A DNA stretch of 64,000 nt. Source: Davidsoniella eucalypti. Lineage: Eukaryota > Ascomycota > Sordariomycetes > Microascales > Ceratocystidaceae. The notes beneath the pieces were generated by a model. That model ran no database searches and was not told the origin of the DNA. It saw nothing but the letters and a program-made list of their open reading frames with translations. A program made the translations under genes and the position numbers. The DNA lies in contig RMBW01000004.1 of NCBI GenBank assembly GCA_004009845.1, positions 1 to 64,000 on the forward strand. Reading direction: 5' to 3'. Below are positions 46,401-60,738 of this stretch, one piece after another (position 1 is the first letter of the stretch; the number at the start of each line of letters is the position of its first letter).

Positions 46401-48051
46401 GTGGGATTATCAAATAATGCATCCGATTTTCCGCAATTGACTGGCACGCTGACAAACAACTTGGATTGCATAGTGTGGCTGAATTTGGTGTGGCGTACCT
46501 GTTCAAATCCCAGTCCTAGATTCAGATACTACCCTTTTGATTGTTGTCTTTATTGTTGTTGTTTCCACAGAACTGAGTGTGACCTACGTAAAGTGAAATC
46601 GGCATATGAATTGTAGCTGGATGCAACACGCACACAGTGCCTGAACTACCGTTTGATCCGCGATAACGAACATAGATAAAGCATCCCATGACGTCTACTC
46701 GTGGAGCTCAGTGAGCACCTCGGAATATGCATTGTAGCTATCGGTGTCGTGTTTTTGATTGGAAAAAGTTGGCAATATTGCTAAATACATCTACGCGACC
46801 CTGAAGGACATCTTTTTGACCGTGTAGAGGCTCGAATATTGGAAGATACGCTGGTGCACCTGGCCTTCAGCATCTCGTCGGCTGCCCGACTGATAGCCTC
46901 GAAATTAACTGTGCTGGACACTGTTCACCTGGCTGTGTACCTAGACCCGCTTTGGTAAATGCGCTCAATAATTACCCCTGGAGCCAGCTAACCCAAACAG
47001 AGTCTAGTGGTAAGCCCAGCCAATCAAGTGACTCACTGGCGTTTCTGGGGCGATGCGATAAGAGACCAAAGTCACGCGCCGCCGCACCAAAATGCCGCTG
47101 CGAGGAGAGCTCTGTAGTACGCTGTCGGCTATGCTGCTTCGTGCATCACGATGTCGGAATAGCATCGCTTTACCAAAGATGAATGAAAGAAGAACAGCCC
47201 GCTATCTAACTCTAAAGATTAGTGCCGTGAATAACATGAGGAGCAATGATGCAAGTGAGCTTGCGCGAAGGAAGCGGGCTAGCTATCATGGAGTTGCAGA
47301 ACTGCTGTACTAGGTAAACAGCTACCCTGGTCTTGATCGATGGCACTATAGAAGGGCATGATGACTTGCTTTTTGGCGTACAATTTGCGCTTGCCCACGC
47401 ATAGACAGGCAGCCAACTTGCTCAAAAGGCCAAAAGCCTTGTATTGACAACATGCTTGTCTGGGTCTCTCCGCATAGAAACATAAGTACCTGGTACATTT
47501 TTGGAGCTTTCTTTGAGAGGGGAAGGGGGCGGTGAATTTGTCCGGCTATTGTTTCTCCGGTACCTGCAACTACCCACAGTCGCTGTGAATACAGTTTAGC
47601 TGGCGTGTCTCAGAAAGATAATGAATGATAAACCGTTTTGGCTATAGTTCCCTTATCGGCGGGCGTGTGGCGCTAGATTACAGTGCCAGCTAGGCAGCAT
47701 CGACCAAAGAGGTGCGACTATTGATTGCGACTAGCGCAAGCTCCTGCCCTCGTCTCCGAGCAGCACTAATGCTCTTAAATGCCCTTAAAGTACAAGATCC
47801 TGTCGTCAGCCTCTTTGCCTCTTCCCTCTTCTCTTCTTCTTTCTACTTTTTATCCATCTTTGCACACATCAAACATTCGACCATCTTCTATCTTGCAAAT
47901 TCCATCTGTGTCTGCTTGAAGCCGCATCTGTTCTATTGATTTATTATCGCTTGTTTTTCTCAATTGTCGCCGGTAGACAATTCAATCGTGTTTTCCTGTG
48001 CCTTTCTTCCTAACAACAATCACATCATAACCAACCTTACCAACCTTCATC
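43475..48051. other. long intergenic region
   Basis: It begins with the 5' flank of the Ser-rich gene and ends with the leader of the vacuolar protease gene. A 16-base T tract lies at 45613-45628. A charged helical-looking frame on the minus strand near 44740-44560 might be an orphan exon, but there is no family match. Otherwise nothing is supportable. Confidence 0.5.
45613..45628. repeat. poly-T tract
   Basis: Sixteen consecutive T residues. No function is apparent. Confidence 0.8.
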
Positions 48052-49817
48052 ATGAAGAGCGTTCTTATCCTTTCCGCGGCCTCCCTCGTCGCTGCTGTCC
48101 CTTCATTCACCGCCGGAACTGTTCACGGTGATGCTGCTCCCATTCTGGCCTCTGTCAACGCCGAGGCTATTCCCAACTCGTACATCGTCAAATTCAAGAA
48201 CCACGTGAATGAGAAGGATGTATCAACTCACCACTCCTGGGTCCAGTCTCTCCACGACCAGGGTGAAGAGAAGCGTATAGAGCTTCGTCGTCGTGGCATG
48301 GACTTTGGCGTCCTTTCAGGACTGAAGCACACCTTCAAGATCGGCGATACCTTCAAGGGTTACGCCGGTCAGTTCGATGATGACCTGATTGAGCAGCTCC
48401 GCAGACACCCCGATGTAAGTTTCTATTTCTCTTTCTATTAAGAGAACAAAAACCCCAAGTTAAATATGGCATGAAGACTTTGTGCTGGTTAAGCTCGGCT
48501 TCAAGAAATTGTCTCGGTTTTGAGACGTAATCTCCGCATATCCATAATGCTCGGACATAATCGCTAATATTTTTTTGTGCTTCTTTTCTATAGGTTGAGT
48601 ACATCGAGAAGGACACCATCGTCCATACCATGCAACCTATCTCCACAGAGGAGTCATGCTCTAGCGAGGTCGAGAAGAACTCCCCTTGGGGTCTTGCCCG
48701 TATCTCCCACCGTGACACTCTGTCTTTCGGTACCTTCAACAAGTACCTCTACTCCAGCGAGGGTGGTGAGGGCGTTGACGTCTATGTTATTGACACTGGC
48801 TGCAACGTTGATCACGTTGACTTCGAGGGTCGTGCTAACTGGGGTAAGACAATTCCCAACGGTGATAGCGATCTTGATGGCAACGGTCACGGTACTCACT
48901 GCTCCGGTACTATTGCTGGTAAGAAGTACGGTGTCGCCAAGAAGGCTAGCATTTATGCCGTCAAGGTGCTCCGCTCTAACGGTTCGGGTACCATGTCTGA
49001 TGTTGTCAAGGGTGTCGAGTGGGCTGCCAACTCTCACTTGGAGGCTCTGAAGGAGGCCAAGGCCGGTAAGCGCAAGGGCTTCAAGGGCTCTGCCGCCAAC
49101 ATGTCTCTGGGTGGTGGCAAGACCGTTGCTCTGGACCAGGTTGTCAACGCCGCCGTCGAAGCTGGCGTCCACTTCGCCGTTGCTGCCGGTAACGACAACG
49201 CTGATGCTTGCAACTACTCTCCTGCTGCTGCTCAGAACGCCGTCACCGTTGGTGCCTCCGCTCTGGATGACAGCCGTGCTTACTTCTCCAACTGGGGTAA
49301 GTGCACCGATATCTTCGCTCCCGGTCTGAGCATCCAGTCCACCTGGATTGGCTCCAAGCACGCCGTCAACACCATCTCTGGTACCTCGATGGCCTCTCCT
49401 CACATTGCTGGTCTGCTGGCCTACTACCTGTCTCTGCAGCCTGCTGCTGACTCCGATTACGCCGTTGCTGCCATCACTCCTGCTGAGCTGAAGGCCAACA
49501 TCATCAGCATTGCCACCGAGGGTGCTCTGTCCGATCTGCCCAAGGATACCCCCAACGTTCTGGCCTGGAACGGTGGTGGCTGCTCCAACTACTCTTCTAT
49601 CCTGGAGCAGGGTAGCTACAAGGTCAAGTCCTCTTCCAAGGCCTCCAAGCTTGATATCGAGGCCCTTGAGAAGGCTATTGAGAACGACTTGAACATTGTC
49701 TCTGGTCAGATCGTTAAGGGTGCTGAGTCTTTGGCTTCCAAGGCCCAGAAGTTCTCTGATAAGATTCACGAGCTGGTTGATGAGGAGATCAAGGAGTTTG
49801 TTGAGTCTATGGAGTAA
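48052..49817 (+). CDS. vacuolar subtilisin-type serine protease (PepC/PRB1)
   Basis: Exons 48052-48414 and 48594-49817 flank a 179-nt phase-0 intron (donor GTAAGT, acceptor TATAG) and give 528 aa. Residues 1-15 form a signal peptide. An inhibitor-I9 propeptide (NSYIVKFKNHV to VEYIEKDTIV, about 46-131) is followed by the S8 domain. The catalytic residues are Asp188 (VYVIDTG), His220 (GHGTHC) and Ser386 (GTSMASP), with oxyanion Asn321 (AAGNDN). The C-terminal extension after about residue 440 is charged and helical, as in yeast proteinase B and mould PepC. It acts in the vacuole in bulk and autophagic proteolysis and matures by propeptide removal. Strong C-ending codon bias indicates high expression. 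A secreted cuticle-degrading subtilisin is the alternative, but the propeptide style and tail favour the vacuolar enzyme. Confidence 0.93.
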
Positions 49818-52134
49818 ACTCGGTAAATAGTATTGTCCTCTATTTAGTCTCCCTGTATACTTCGTTGACATAATGTACGCTTGCCTTCTCGGCAGCGGTT
49901 CTCGTTTGTTTCTTTGCTCTCTTCTGCGCTAATACGTTCACCGGCTTACTATTTTGGTTGATGGGCTCGATTATTACCCTGGATGTTACATTTTTGGTTT
50001 ATGTACGGCAACAGTCCCTTATTGAATCACAGATGCGATCGGATGTGCTTGATTGTGTTTGATGGTATTGTTTTTCTCTTCTTTGCTTCGATAGTTTTTC
50101 CCCTTATTATGCATATCCCTTACCCGCCCTTCAGTGGTGGCTCTTTTATATTAGTATCATCAATAGTTTATTATCGTGAATACTTTTGTCTTTGTAACAG
50201 TCAGTCACTATGTTTAAATCAACGGCTTTTTTTCTTTGGCAATTATATCAAGCCTACAAGCGAGAGACTAAATCTACAAGAGCTGTTTTGCTACGCTGCT
50301 TCTTTACTTACATATGCATAGATAGTACGACTACCTGTGCGTATTTGATAAGTCTACTGTCCATATATTACTGAGAGATACTACATAGTTATAGAATGTG
50401 TGGTATACATATTTTGTTGTACAAGTCGCTTTTGTGTGCACGCAATGTAGATAGGGTAGTACTATCTCTTTGGGCAATGTTGTAGAAAATAATTAGTGAT
50501 AGGCTGCCAACTCTTATTAAGTAAGTCGGCTATCTTATTCTTGGCTAAGTAGTGAGATTGAAAAGCAAGAAGCCTTTAGATTAGAATGGTACACTGTATA
50601 TAAGGGATCGGCAATGATAGAGCTCCATCAGGTTGCAACTAAAGGCATACAACAATCCCAAACCAGCTCTCAAAGTCTATCTTGGTAATGTGGAGTCTGT
50701 AACATGTAGATCACGCAGCTGCGATACTAGTATTGTAGATAGAACTTGTAACAATGGCAGATATATCTCGGGGCTAATTTTCAAGTTTAACTACTATTGT
50801 ATGTATGCCTTTCATTCTCTGATAGTCCATTGCCTGTTATTTGTATACTCGAGTATCCTACGAAGTTACTTTCCTTTACCGTAATGGGTTGTAAGTATCA
50901 TACTACAATACATAGTAGTATTTCATCCATCTAAGAGCCCCTGTAGTTGTGTTCCTGGCCCTGTAACAACAGTTCTCACACGATAGATATTTCAAAAATA
51001 GCGATTTTATTCAAAAACCCCATCGAGCAGAGCCTCCAAAGACCAAGTTCGTAGTGCCTAGATTCGGTAGTTTGATTAAAACATAAAATGAAGATGTCTT
51101 GCCTTGATGGATATCATATTAACTTCTTAAATCACAGGACTTGCTTGTCGCTTTATTTATACTTTGAATGAGGGCATTTCCTAGAGGATATTCTTGGTTG
51201 CCTGTTTATCAATTTGTATATCTCCGAAGATGAAGATCCTTGCATCGAACAGCCAATTATCAGCCAATTACCGCTGCCTTCAATCCATTTGCGCTCCTAA
51301 TTATCACTTAAGCACTCACTTAAGTGTACTCACAGTACACCGAGTTTAAATCGATGAACGAATATCGCTCAAACCCATCTCCCGAACTCAGCAATACCGT
51401 CATTTTGCCTCTAACAAGCCGAGCCAGTCACCCTTGTCTAGGCTGTCTTACCCGAGCTTTTAGCTGTTACAAACCATCACTAACGCTGCATTCAATCGGG
51501 TACAAGGCCTGCTTCTCTTCTCTTTTTCTTCTCTCTTACCAGCTAAACATAAAAATAAACCAGCGGAGCAATGCTACGCTCTGCGCTACTACTGCAAGCT
51601 ATATCGTGAGCAGCAAATAGTAGCACTATCACACTGCCCTGCCACCACCACCCTACTGCCGCTAATAGCATACAACTATACAACCAAATAAATCTGCTAC
51701 ACGATCAACCGGATTAGGGCCTAAACTACAGAGATAGAGAGAGTTGCAGCATGCTGAAATTCGCGTCTGTTCTTGGCGAATTCAAGCTCAATCTTTAGTT
51801 TCTTTTTTTTCTTACACATGTACACAACTACATTCATAAAATAAACACAAGGCTGCTCTCCTCTTTACCTGCGGACCGACCGATCCAGCGGAATCCCCGC
51901 ATCACTATCCCATCTCGACGTCCACCACCACGACTCCAGAGCTAGATTTCAATCACCACCATCCGACCATACAAAACAACAATCGTTTCTATATTATCTA
52001 TTTGAAGCTTCTGTAGCGAAGGTTTGCTGCTACTGCTACTGCTACGACACACACATACATACACATCTTCATATGGCCTGCTGCTACAACACATACATGA
52101 GGATACACAAAGCTCCAATCTTTATATCAGCACA
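49818..52134. other. intergenic region between protease and BEACH gene
   Basis: 3' flank of the protease gene followed by AT-rich DNA. The final few hundred bases, pyrimidine-rich and containing CA-rich stretches, form the leader of the BEACH gene. No other gene is visible. Confidence 0.6.
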
Positions 52135-55100
52135 ATGAGTGGAACCGGCACCAGGCGGTATCGCTCGACGACATCATCGTCTATCCCACCCGTGTCTCCA
52201 AATAACATTCTGCACGATATCCTCGACTCGTTATCCAGCGCATCTGTACCTGTACCTGCCGCCGAAAAAGCCTCTCCATACCCCGCCCTACCGCCACTCA
52301 CAGCCGCCCTCAATAGGCTCTCGACCTTCATAAGTTCCCGGCCCGCGCCCTCTCCATATCAAGACGATTTCCGCCACCAGCAAGGCTTCAGCTGCCTGTT
52401 CGATGCCCTCAAGCGCTTCGGGGGCTTCTACGACCCCAGTGCGCGCAGTGCAGCCGAGGTCAACGAGCTCTTCGACTTTGTTGGAGCCTGGCTTAGTGCC
52501 CTGCATGCGGCGCTGGCGAACCATACCGGCAACAAGCGGTATTTCAAGCGCAAGGTCGAGAGTGGCGGCTGGGAAGCTCTAGAGCAAGTCTTGGGCAGCG
52601 TAGGCTTGGGTGGAAGTGCATATGCGCTTAGTAGCACCGCCGACGATAGCGACGAGTCGGACTCAGATAGCGAAGATGGCGAGCATATCCACGGCGAAGA
52701 TCAACGCACCCAAGTGCTGAGAACTAGCTATAGACTGTTTGGAAAGCTCCTAAGTTTTGCGCTTAATGATCAAGTGTTTGACTCGTTGTTTGAAAACCTG
52801 GCAACACGTGACACTGTGGTCATGGAATCTACTGCAACGAAAGAGCCAGCAACCTGCTCTACTACAAATGCGTCTTCAAAAGCCACTGACGGAAACACAC
52901 CTGGAGCTGACGAGAACGGAGACGACATGGACGACGGCGGTGTTTTGGTAAAGGCGTCAGATGCTGAGACTGAAATTGAAGCATCGCAGCCCTCGTTAAG
53001 TTCTCTCACAGCCTTAGTGCGCAAGTTAGTCTCGCCAACAACTCAGTTCCACAATGGAGATGTGCTAAGGGCTGTCGTCGATTTCTGGAAAGCCATACCT
53101 CGGCGATCTCCTACGGCTTCCATGGCTGCGTCAGCAACCTCCTTGGCGTCTTCGTCCGAGGAGCCCGTTAACCTATGCTCATGGCTGGTTCTGCGGGTGC
53201 TGACAAGCGTGGTGTCAGTGTCCATGTTCAATCTCTCAGCATTGCATAGCACCGGCGCACTCTCTGACTTCTTATATGCCTGCTTCGGGTCGGATCCGCG
53301 CACAAAGCTGTCACAGACCGAGCGTAACATGCTTATGAACCTGTGCAAGATGCTCATGTATCTGGGAATCCCAACGCCGGCCGACACCCAGTTTTTGTTG
53401 ACCTGCAAGGCGCCTGATTCGCTTGCGTTTTGCCTGGAAATGGCATCCCAATACGCTGGCCCAGCCTTCTTCCAGTTCGATCTGGCACTGCATGGATACA
53501 GCTCAGTCGAGCTTCCGGCACTAGGCCGGCCATTTCCTCCACCAAATGCACCAGGATACACTTTCACGGCATGGCTGCGAATCGATAGGTTCGACCCGAC
53601 TACTCACACGACCATATTCGGTGTGTTTGATGCCTCGCAGACATGCTTTCTGATGATGTACCTGGAGAAGGACACTCACAACTTTATCCTGCAGACCAGT
53701 GTAACATCTTCACGGCCCAGTGTACGCTTCAAGGCGGTGGCCTTCGAGGACCACACATGGTACCATATCGCGTTGGTACATCGCCGGCCACGAGCCGTGA
53801 CGCACAGCAAGGCATCACTGTATGTGAACGGTGAGTTTGTTGAGCAGGTTCGCTGCGGCTATCCTGTGCCTCCTCCACCACCAGCACCAACAGCAGACGT
53901 CTTTGGCAACCGCCAGAAGCCCAGTCAGCAGCAGCCCGTGATCCAGGCTTTCCTGGGTACGCCGCGGAATCTGTCTAACCGATGTGGCCCTGGTAAAGTG
54001 TTCTCCAAATGGTCTCTTGCGTCGGCTCATCTTCTAGACGACGTGCTCAGCGACGATTTCCTGGCTGTGCATTTTGGCCTAGGGGCGCGCTATCAAGGGA
54101 ACTTTCAAGATAGCCTGGGTGGGTTCCAAACATATGAGGCATCGGCAACTCTTGGCCTCCGCAACGAAATGATGCATCCAGGAAAAGACGAGGCTTCTGA
54201 TATTCTACGCGCCATTCGTGGCAAAGCTGCGGCACTTCTTCCCGAGAACAAGACACTCCTGAGCTTCCTGCCATCGGCAGTCTATCGTGACGATACATTC
54301 TTTCACGAAAGCAATCTGTTCCACTCGCTTCCCCGCCATGCCGTCGTTTCTCTATCTAACATATTTCGGCGACACGGCCCGGCGGTGGCTGTCAATGCGG
54401 CAGTTCCGTTTCTCCCCGAGGCATTCCTACGGCCGCACGGTGTCGCTATTCTATCCGGCGACCCGATTGTAGCATCTCCCTCATATTTGGACGATAACAT
54501 GTGGCGGTTGGCCGGTTTCACGCCGCTAGCCATGAAGCTGCTACATGGAGCCAACACGGCCGATGATACCCTAAGAGTGGCTGAGATGATCTTCACGTGT
54601 GTGCGGCATAGCTGGCGTAATTCGGATGCAATGGAGCGGGACAACGGGTACGCTATCCTTGGCCTGCTCCTACGAGCCAAACTAGGCTTTAGTTTACCGC
54701 CTGGTGCAGAACGAATGCCTGTCCGGGCACCCATCAAAATGACACGAGATGAACGCGATAGCCTGAGCTTTCGGCTGCTCAAGTTGGTACTACAGTTTGT
54801 CGGCTACAACCACGCACAGCCAATTGAATCGTTCATCGTTAATCCGTTGGCTTACCGCATACTGTTGATAGACGTTGATACGTGGAGACGGTCGTCGGCC
54901 GAGACACAGGAATTGTATTATACACAGTTCGTGACATTTGCCGTCAAGAGTAAATATCACGAGTTCAACAGTAGACGCTTAGTACGGATGCGTAAGTTGT
55001 TGATTGTCCCTATCTCTCTTCTTGACCATATAAACCACGATGACTAACCTTCCCCCTTTTCTTTCCAGGCATCGTCAAGCGTCTCTTGGATGCTGTAAAA

Positions 55101-58100
55101 TCAGAATCTCTCACCGAAGAGGTCATCCCATCGTTCAAAAGCGCCTTTGAAGTTCTGGTAAAGTCCAACTTTACCGCTGACATACAGCGTTGTGTTGCGC
55201 TCTTTATCACGTATATGTTCCGGGCAACGTCTGCATCACAAGCATCGTCATCGATGAACGCGCGGACGCCGAGAGAACGGACATCTAGTGGGCGGAGCAT
55301 CACATCTACGCATATTGGCAACCGTCGACCGACCATCGAGATTAGCTCACTAGGTGGTGCCGGCTGTTCCTCATCCCCATCTATCAAGGGACAACCTCTT
55401 TCGCGGCGCCAGATTGGCTCACGAGTTCTAGGCTGGTACTCGGGTCTGTTATGTGACAAGAACAGCAACGGCCCGATTCAGAAGTTCTCACGCACCGTTA
55501 CTAACAAATGGCTGCTTTACCTGATGACGGAGGATGACCCGGAGATCGTTGTCTACAGTGCCAAGATCTTAGCTCGCGTTCTATTTACGCATGGCTCAGT
55601 GTACACGGCAAAGTTCGCTAATAAGTCAGGCGGATTTGTGGTCATGGCGGCGCGTCTTCGGCGTTGGTGGGATATTCCAACATTGTGGCCGATCTGTTTC
55701 AGCATCCTGTTCGGCACGGATGTGGCAGCGATCGACTTTGAGCGTACATTTGACTTTTTCAGCCTCATGGACATCTTCCAATCTCCTAAGATAGTATGCC
55801 CTGAAGCTCTGCAAGTTATCATGTCCATGCTGCAACACGGTGTCAAGCAACTCGTCAGTCTACAAGAGAATCCGGACTCGCCTCAAGAAGGGTCTGAATC
55901 TGTAGCAGACAGTGAACAACGACAGCCTGGACAGCAAGGTTCCGAGACAGCCGGCCTTGGGTCTATCAACTCTGGCGTTGCTGCTGGTCGACGGCCAAGA
56001 GCTCGATCTATGGAGCTCTCGCAGGCTTTGGGTGTATGCAGTAAGTTATAACCCTAGGGTTTACCATTGCTGGTATTCACTATGAATAGCATAGCTAACT
56101 ACTTTGTGTTATAGGATATGTTGACAAGATTGCCATGCGGGTAGTTGTCCTTCAGACAATCACTCGCTTCTTAGCAGACTTGCATGCTACGTCATCGGAG
56201 TTCCGCGACTTTGCTTTGGGCTCAGATTATTGCCGATACTTGTTGGCAGCGCTGTATCCGGTCATCGTATCGACTGATGCTGTGAACCCAGAAGTCGAGC
56301 TGCATTCTGCCGACTCAATACTGTCGTTCGATGGTAGTGATGTGATAATTCGGCCTATGGCTGGCTCTTCATCGTCTCCTGTCATACGACGGGCATCGCC
56401 CCACCGAGAACGGGCAGATACTGAGCGTGCTCGCTCATCGTCCTCTGCCACAGTAGCACCTCGTTTGCGTAAGGCATCGTCGTTTGTTCTCTTGACTACC
56501 GAAACAGCCATGGCAGCAGCCAATGCAGAAAGAAGCCAAGGCGCACCGGCCAAACAGCAGTCTGAGAGGAAGAAGGGGCCTAGTGCGGCTCGTCTGACAC
56601 CTCTACTGTCGCCACCACCGCGCGAGAGACAGTTTAAGCGTACAGAGAGCCAGCAGACTAGTAGTGTGGTGTTGCAGGGTCTTTTGGAGCTTGTAGTGGC
56701 CATATTTGCCGACCAGATTCTGAACCGCAAGGAGTTTCCTGGCTTCAACCTGGCGTGCAAAATTCCACCGGGCTTCCAAGAGCACCAAGCGTACTTTGAG
56801 TCATATATCCTACGGCACACAATTCAGCACCTGCGTACCGAGATCCAGCTAAACCTAAGCCTGGTTACAGAGCCACGCATTCTCATGAACTTGGCGCGCT
56901 TCAATGTGCATGTGGTCCTCGATTCAATCTTTGCCGGCTGGTTCATTGGTGGTGCCGATAGCATGCTTGAGTTCACGGGCTCTTGCTTGGAGCACCTGCA
57001 GCAGCCAGATGTGGCAGCCCTCAAGAGCGTACGGCTGTGTTCACAGGCAGTAGCAACACTTCGCAGCACGTTCCTGAAGTTGATTCTGCTCCAGCTCTCG
57101 GAGATGGACGACCCGAGTCTCGTTGAGACTTCGGGCTCAGACACCAAAGCTGTAGAAGTCATGGACCGTATCATGTACTGGCAGGCAGCCATCCTAGGCT
57201 CGCTTAGTGCGGAAGAGGAGTGCATGAAGTTGCTGTGGTACCAGCTATATGTGAAGCTGGTAGACACGCGGCCCGTCGTCCGGGTCGCAGCCGCGACTAT
57301 CATGCGTATCATGATGGTACAGAAGCCGGACGAAGCTACTGCGTTCCTTCGCTTTGGGCATCCCTCTGGAGGCAATGGTAGCATCGCAAACAGTATCCGA
57401 AGCCGTACTAACATGGCTCTGCTTCGCGACTTTGAGGTTGTCACCGAGCTAGACAATGATGCCTTCCTAGAGTGGGTGGATGGTCATCGCGAGTCCCTAG
57501 ACGCCCTCTTCTTCGGCAGCCTAGCTAAGGCCTGGGAAGAATTTGTAGCTACCGAGAACCAGCGGACCGCCGAGAGCGCGCGCGGCCGTCTGCTGAAACG
57601 CAAAGACAAGCTACGACAGTGGCATGCAGAGGCGGTGGCACGTGACTCGATACTGCACCGCCATGGATTAAGCAACAGTGCGTGGATGAAGAGTATCTAC
57701 CACACCGAGCACACAAAGCACCAGCGGTTGGCACAAGACCGTACCGATGATATGGTGTTCCTGGCCCAGGCCTACTCCAAGATGGACCGCGAGCTAAGCC
57801 TCCCCGGCGCAATCTTCACGTTCACGCCAGAGCACCTGCGTGGGGTCGAGCCACCGGCACCCAAGTGGAAGCTAGACCGCACTGAAGGCCGTAACCGTAT
57901 GCGTCTGCGCCTGCTTCCCGATTACTCGTCGGCACACAGCGAGTACCAGCCGAAGCGACGCCATACGGACGCCACGTCCAACTCCAACTCGAACAACCCG
58001 CCATCGCTGCGGGTCAACACACCTTCGCTGGTTGTCGGGCGCACACGCAGTCGGGCAACTTCGGATCCCCGTTCGGTCGAGTCGGCGTCGATCGTGACGG

Positions 58101-60738
58101 ACCCTAATGGCACAGACACTAGAGATAGCTTCCCAGACGTGACCGACGCTGAAGATGACGCCGGGGCAGGCGATGGCTTGACGGCAGAAGACGACTTTGA
58201 GTTGATCGAAGACCCCAACGACGTTGCTGAGGGTGACGACGGCTTCGAGGACAAGAACCGCAAGGTGATGAGGCGGCTGCAGCCTAACGATTCAGTGCAG
58301 TCAGTGTTCAACATCTCGCGCATCATTGGCCTGGAGGCGTGCGAGGGCATCCTGATCGTTGGCAAGGACGCGCTGTACATGATGGACGGCGTGTTCCACT
58401 GTGCCACTGGCGAGATCGTCAATGCCTGGCAAGCACCGGCCGATGAACGTGACCCATACTCGCAGATCATCATGGACCCCAAGGCCGCCGCCGTCACGGC
58501 ACGGCCGACGGAGCAGGAGAGCCGATTCTGGCTGTGGGCGGACGTGCTGAGTTTGAGCAAGCGGCGGTTCCTGTTCCGCGATGTGGCTATCGAGGTGTTC
58601 TTCACCGACGGCCGCAGCTACCTGATGACGGCTATCGACACTAGCCGACGAGACGCTTTGTTTGTGCAACTGGCTGCCAAGGCGCCACATGGCACAGGCG
58701 CAGCAGCCCCGCTCAGCGACGATGCGTGGCGTCTCGAGAGTCTGCGGGTGCTCCGCGGGGCCGACGATGGTGCTGGACCCGGCTCCGGCTCTGGTGTGGC
58801 AGGCGGCTTCGGACTTGGTCAACGAATCGGCGGTCTCTTTGCACAGACATCACAGAACCCTCTACACGCTGTAACCAGGCGCTGGCAGCGCGGCGAGATG
58901 AGCAATTTCCACTACCTCATGATGGTCAACACCATGGCCGGGCGCACCTTCAACGATCTAACGCAGTATCCCGTGTTCCCGTGGGTACTTGCCGACTACA
59001 CATCCGAGGAGCTCGACCTCAACGACCCGGCCACATTCCGTGATCTCAGCAAACCAATGGGCATGCAGACGGCCGGCCGCATGGCTAGCTACCGTGAGAA
59101 CTACGACGCCTTGGCCGAGATCGGCGAGACGCCGTTCCACTACGGCACGCACTACAGCACGGCCATGATCGTGTCTTCGTATCTAATTCGTCTACCACCA
59201 TTTGTGCACTCGTTCATCCTGCTACAAGGTGGCGCCTTCGACCACGCCGACCGCCTGTTCCATAGCATTCCCGCTGCCTGGCGCTCGGCATCGGCCGACC
59301 ATAAGACCGATGTGCGCGAGCTTATCCCCGAGTTCTTCTGTCTGCCGGCTTTCCTATCGAACGTCAACGGCTACGCCTTTGGTACACGTGAGAGCACCGG
59401 TGACATCGTCGATAATGTCGACCTCCCTCCGTGGGCCCATGGCGACCCGGCTATCTTTGTGCGCAAGCATCGCGAGGCCCTCGAGTGCCCCTACGTGTCA
59501 CAGAATCTGCATGCCTGGATCGACCTTGTCTTTGGCTACAAGCAGCGCGGCGAGCCTGCCGTCGACGCCATGAACGTGTTCCACTGGCAGTCGTATGAGG
59601 GTGCGAGCAACCTGGACGATATCGAGGACCTTCAGGAGAAGCGCATCGCGGCCGGCGTCATCCACAACTTTGGCCAGACGCCCAAGATGATCTTCTCGCG
59701 ATCTCATCCCCAGCGTGAAGTTTTGCATGCGGCCAGTCGTCGCCTCGACACTTCCATATACCAGCTGAAGCGCATCTCGGCGCCCATCCATGGTAAGTTT
59801 CCCATCATGTAGCGAATCCACTCCCAACCCTAGTCTTCATTCACATCACATACTAACCCTAGACAGAAACTCATGAGCGAGTGGCTTCCCTCGTCTTCGC
59901 ACCTAAGCTGGGCCGTCTACTGGTAGCTTCGCCATTCCGTCGCCACTTTGCACCATACGACAAGTACCTGGACTTTGGATTTGCTGACTCGTCACTGCGT
60001 TTCTTCTACGCCGAGTCACGGAAGCAGGCTGGCCTATGTGAGAATCTTCACGCCGGAGCACTCTCAGCCGTGCTGCTGCCCGACTCCAAGACTTTGATCA
60101 CCGCCGGTGCCGATTGCGTCATTGGTGTGTTCTCACTGACTACGTCTCCAGGGCGCCCTGTTGATGTTTCCATGCGCAAGGCTTTGTTTGCCCATCGTCG
60201 CCCCGTCGAGCTGTTGGCTGCGAGCATGGCCTTTAGCATGCTAGTAACTGTCAGTGACGGCCAGGCCTGTGTCTGGGATCTGAATCGTCTCGAGCTTGTG
60301 CGTCGTCTCAACATCCCTGCCGGCCGACGTATCGATGCTCTAGCTGTCAGCGATGCCAATGGTGACATCATGATTGCCGCGGGGGGCGCTGTGATCCTGT
60401 ACTCCATCAACGGTGATATCCTACTCGACCAGCGCGTCTGCAATTCCGCCGCAGACCCTGACGATGACATTGTCTACTCGGTGGCTTTCTATGATGGTTG
60501 CGGGACAGAATGGAGCGAGGAGGACTTGATCTTCACCGGCCATCGTCGTGGCAAGGTCGTAGTGTGGAAGAGGACAATCAAAAAGGGCCGTTGGTGTCTC
60601 GAGGCTGTGCGGAAGCTAGAGCATCCTGAAGGCAAGGGAGACTCGGCCATCAGCTGCGTCATGGCTACGCCGAGTGGTATTTACACGGGAGACGAGGAAG
60701 GAAGAGTGTGGGAATGGACGATTGGTAACCAGAGATGA
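52135..60738 (+). CDS. BEACH-WD40 protein (Bph1/LvsA-type)
   Basis: Four exons, 52135-54991, 55069-56040, 56115-59792 and 59867-60738, encode 2792 aa. All three introns are phase 1, 74-77 nt, with GTAAGT donors. Residues 1-470 are helical with an acidic stretch near 185-200. At about 472-620 there is a concanavalin A/LamG-like domain (YTFTAWLRIDRFD, FEDHTWYHIALVH, SLYVNGEFVEQV). An acidic linker at about 1950-1985 precedes the PH-BEACH domain (RRLQPNDSVQSVFNISRI, about 1990-2110). The BEACH domain proper (about 2190-2490) contains RRWQRGEMSNFHYLMMVN, FNDLTQYPVFPWVLADY and CLPAFLSNVNGYAFGTRE. The rest (about 2500-2792) is WD40 repeats. BEACH proteins act in vesicle fusion/fission and endolysosomal or vacuolar traffic. 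The start at 52135 has good context; an in-frame upstream ATG at 52024 would add a low-complexity CT-repeat peptide. Confidence 0.93.

Noticed and set aside
46476..46512. tRNA-like A and B boxes (TGGCTGAATTTGG, GTTCAAATCC)
   Set aside because: The boxes are only about 12 nt apart and no stems form.
48654..49871. 405-codon open frame antisense to the vacuolar protease
   Set aside because: It is the mirror of a gene with strong codon bias (C/G in third position). It has no motif and a repetitive Leu/Gly/Val composition. The sense strand carries a complete S8 protease.
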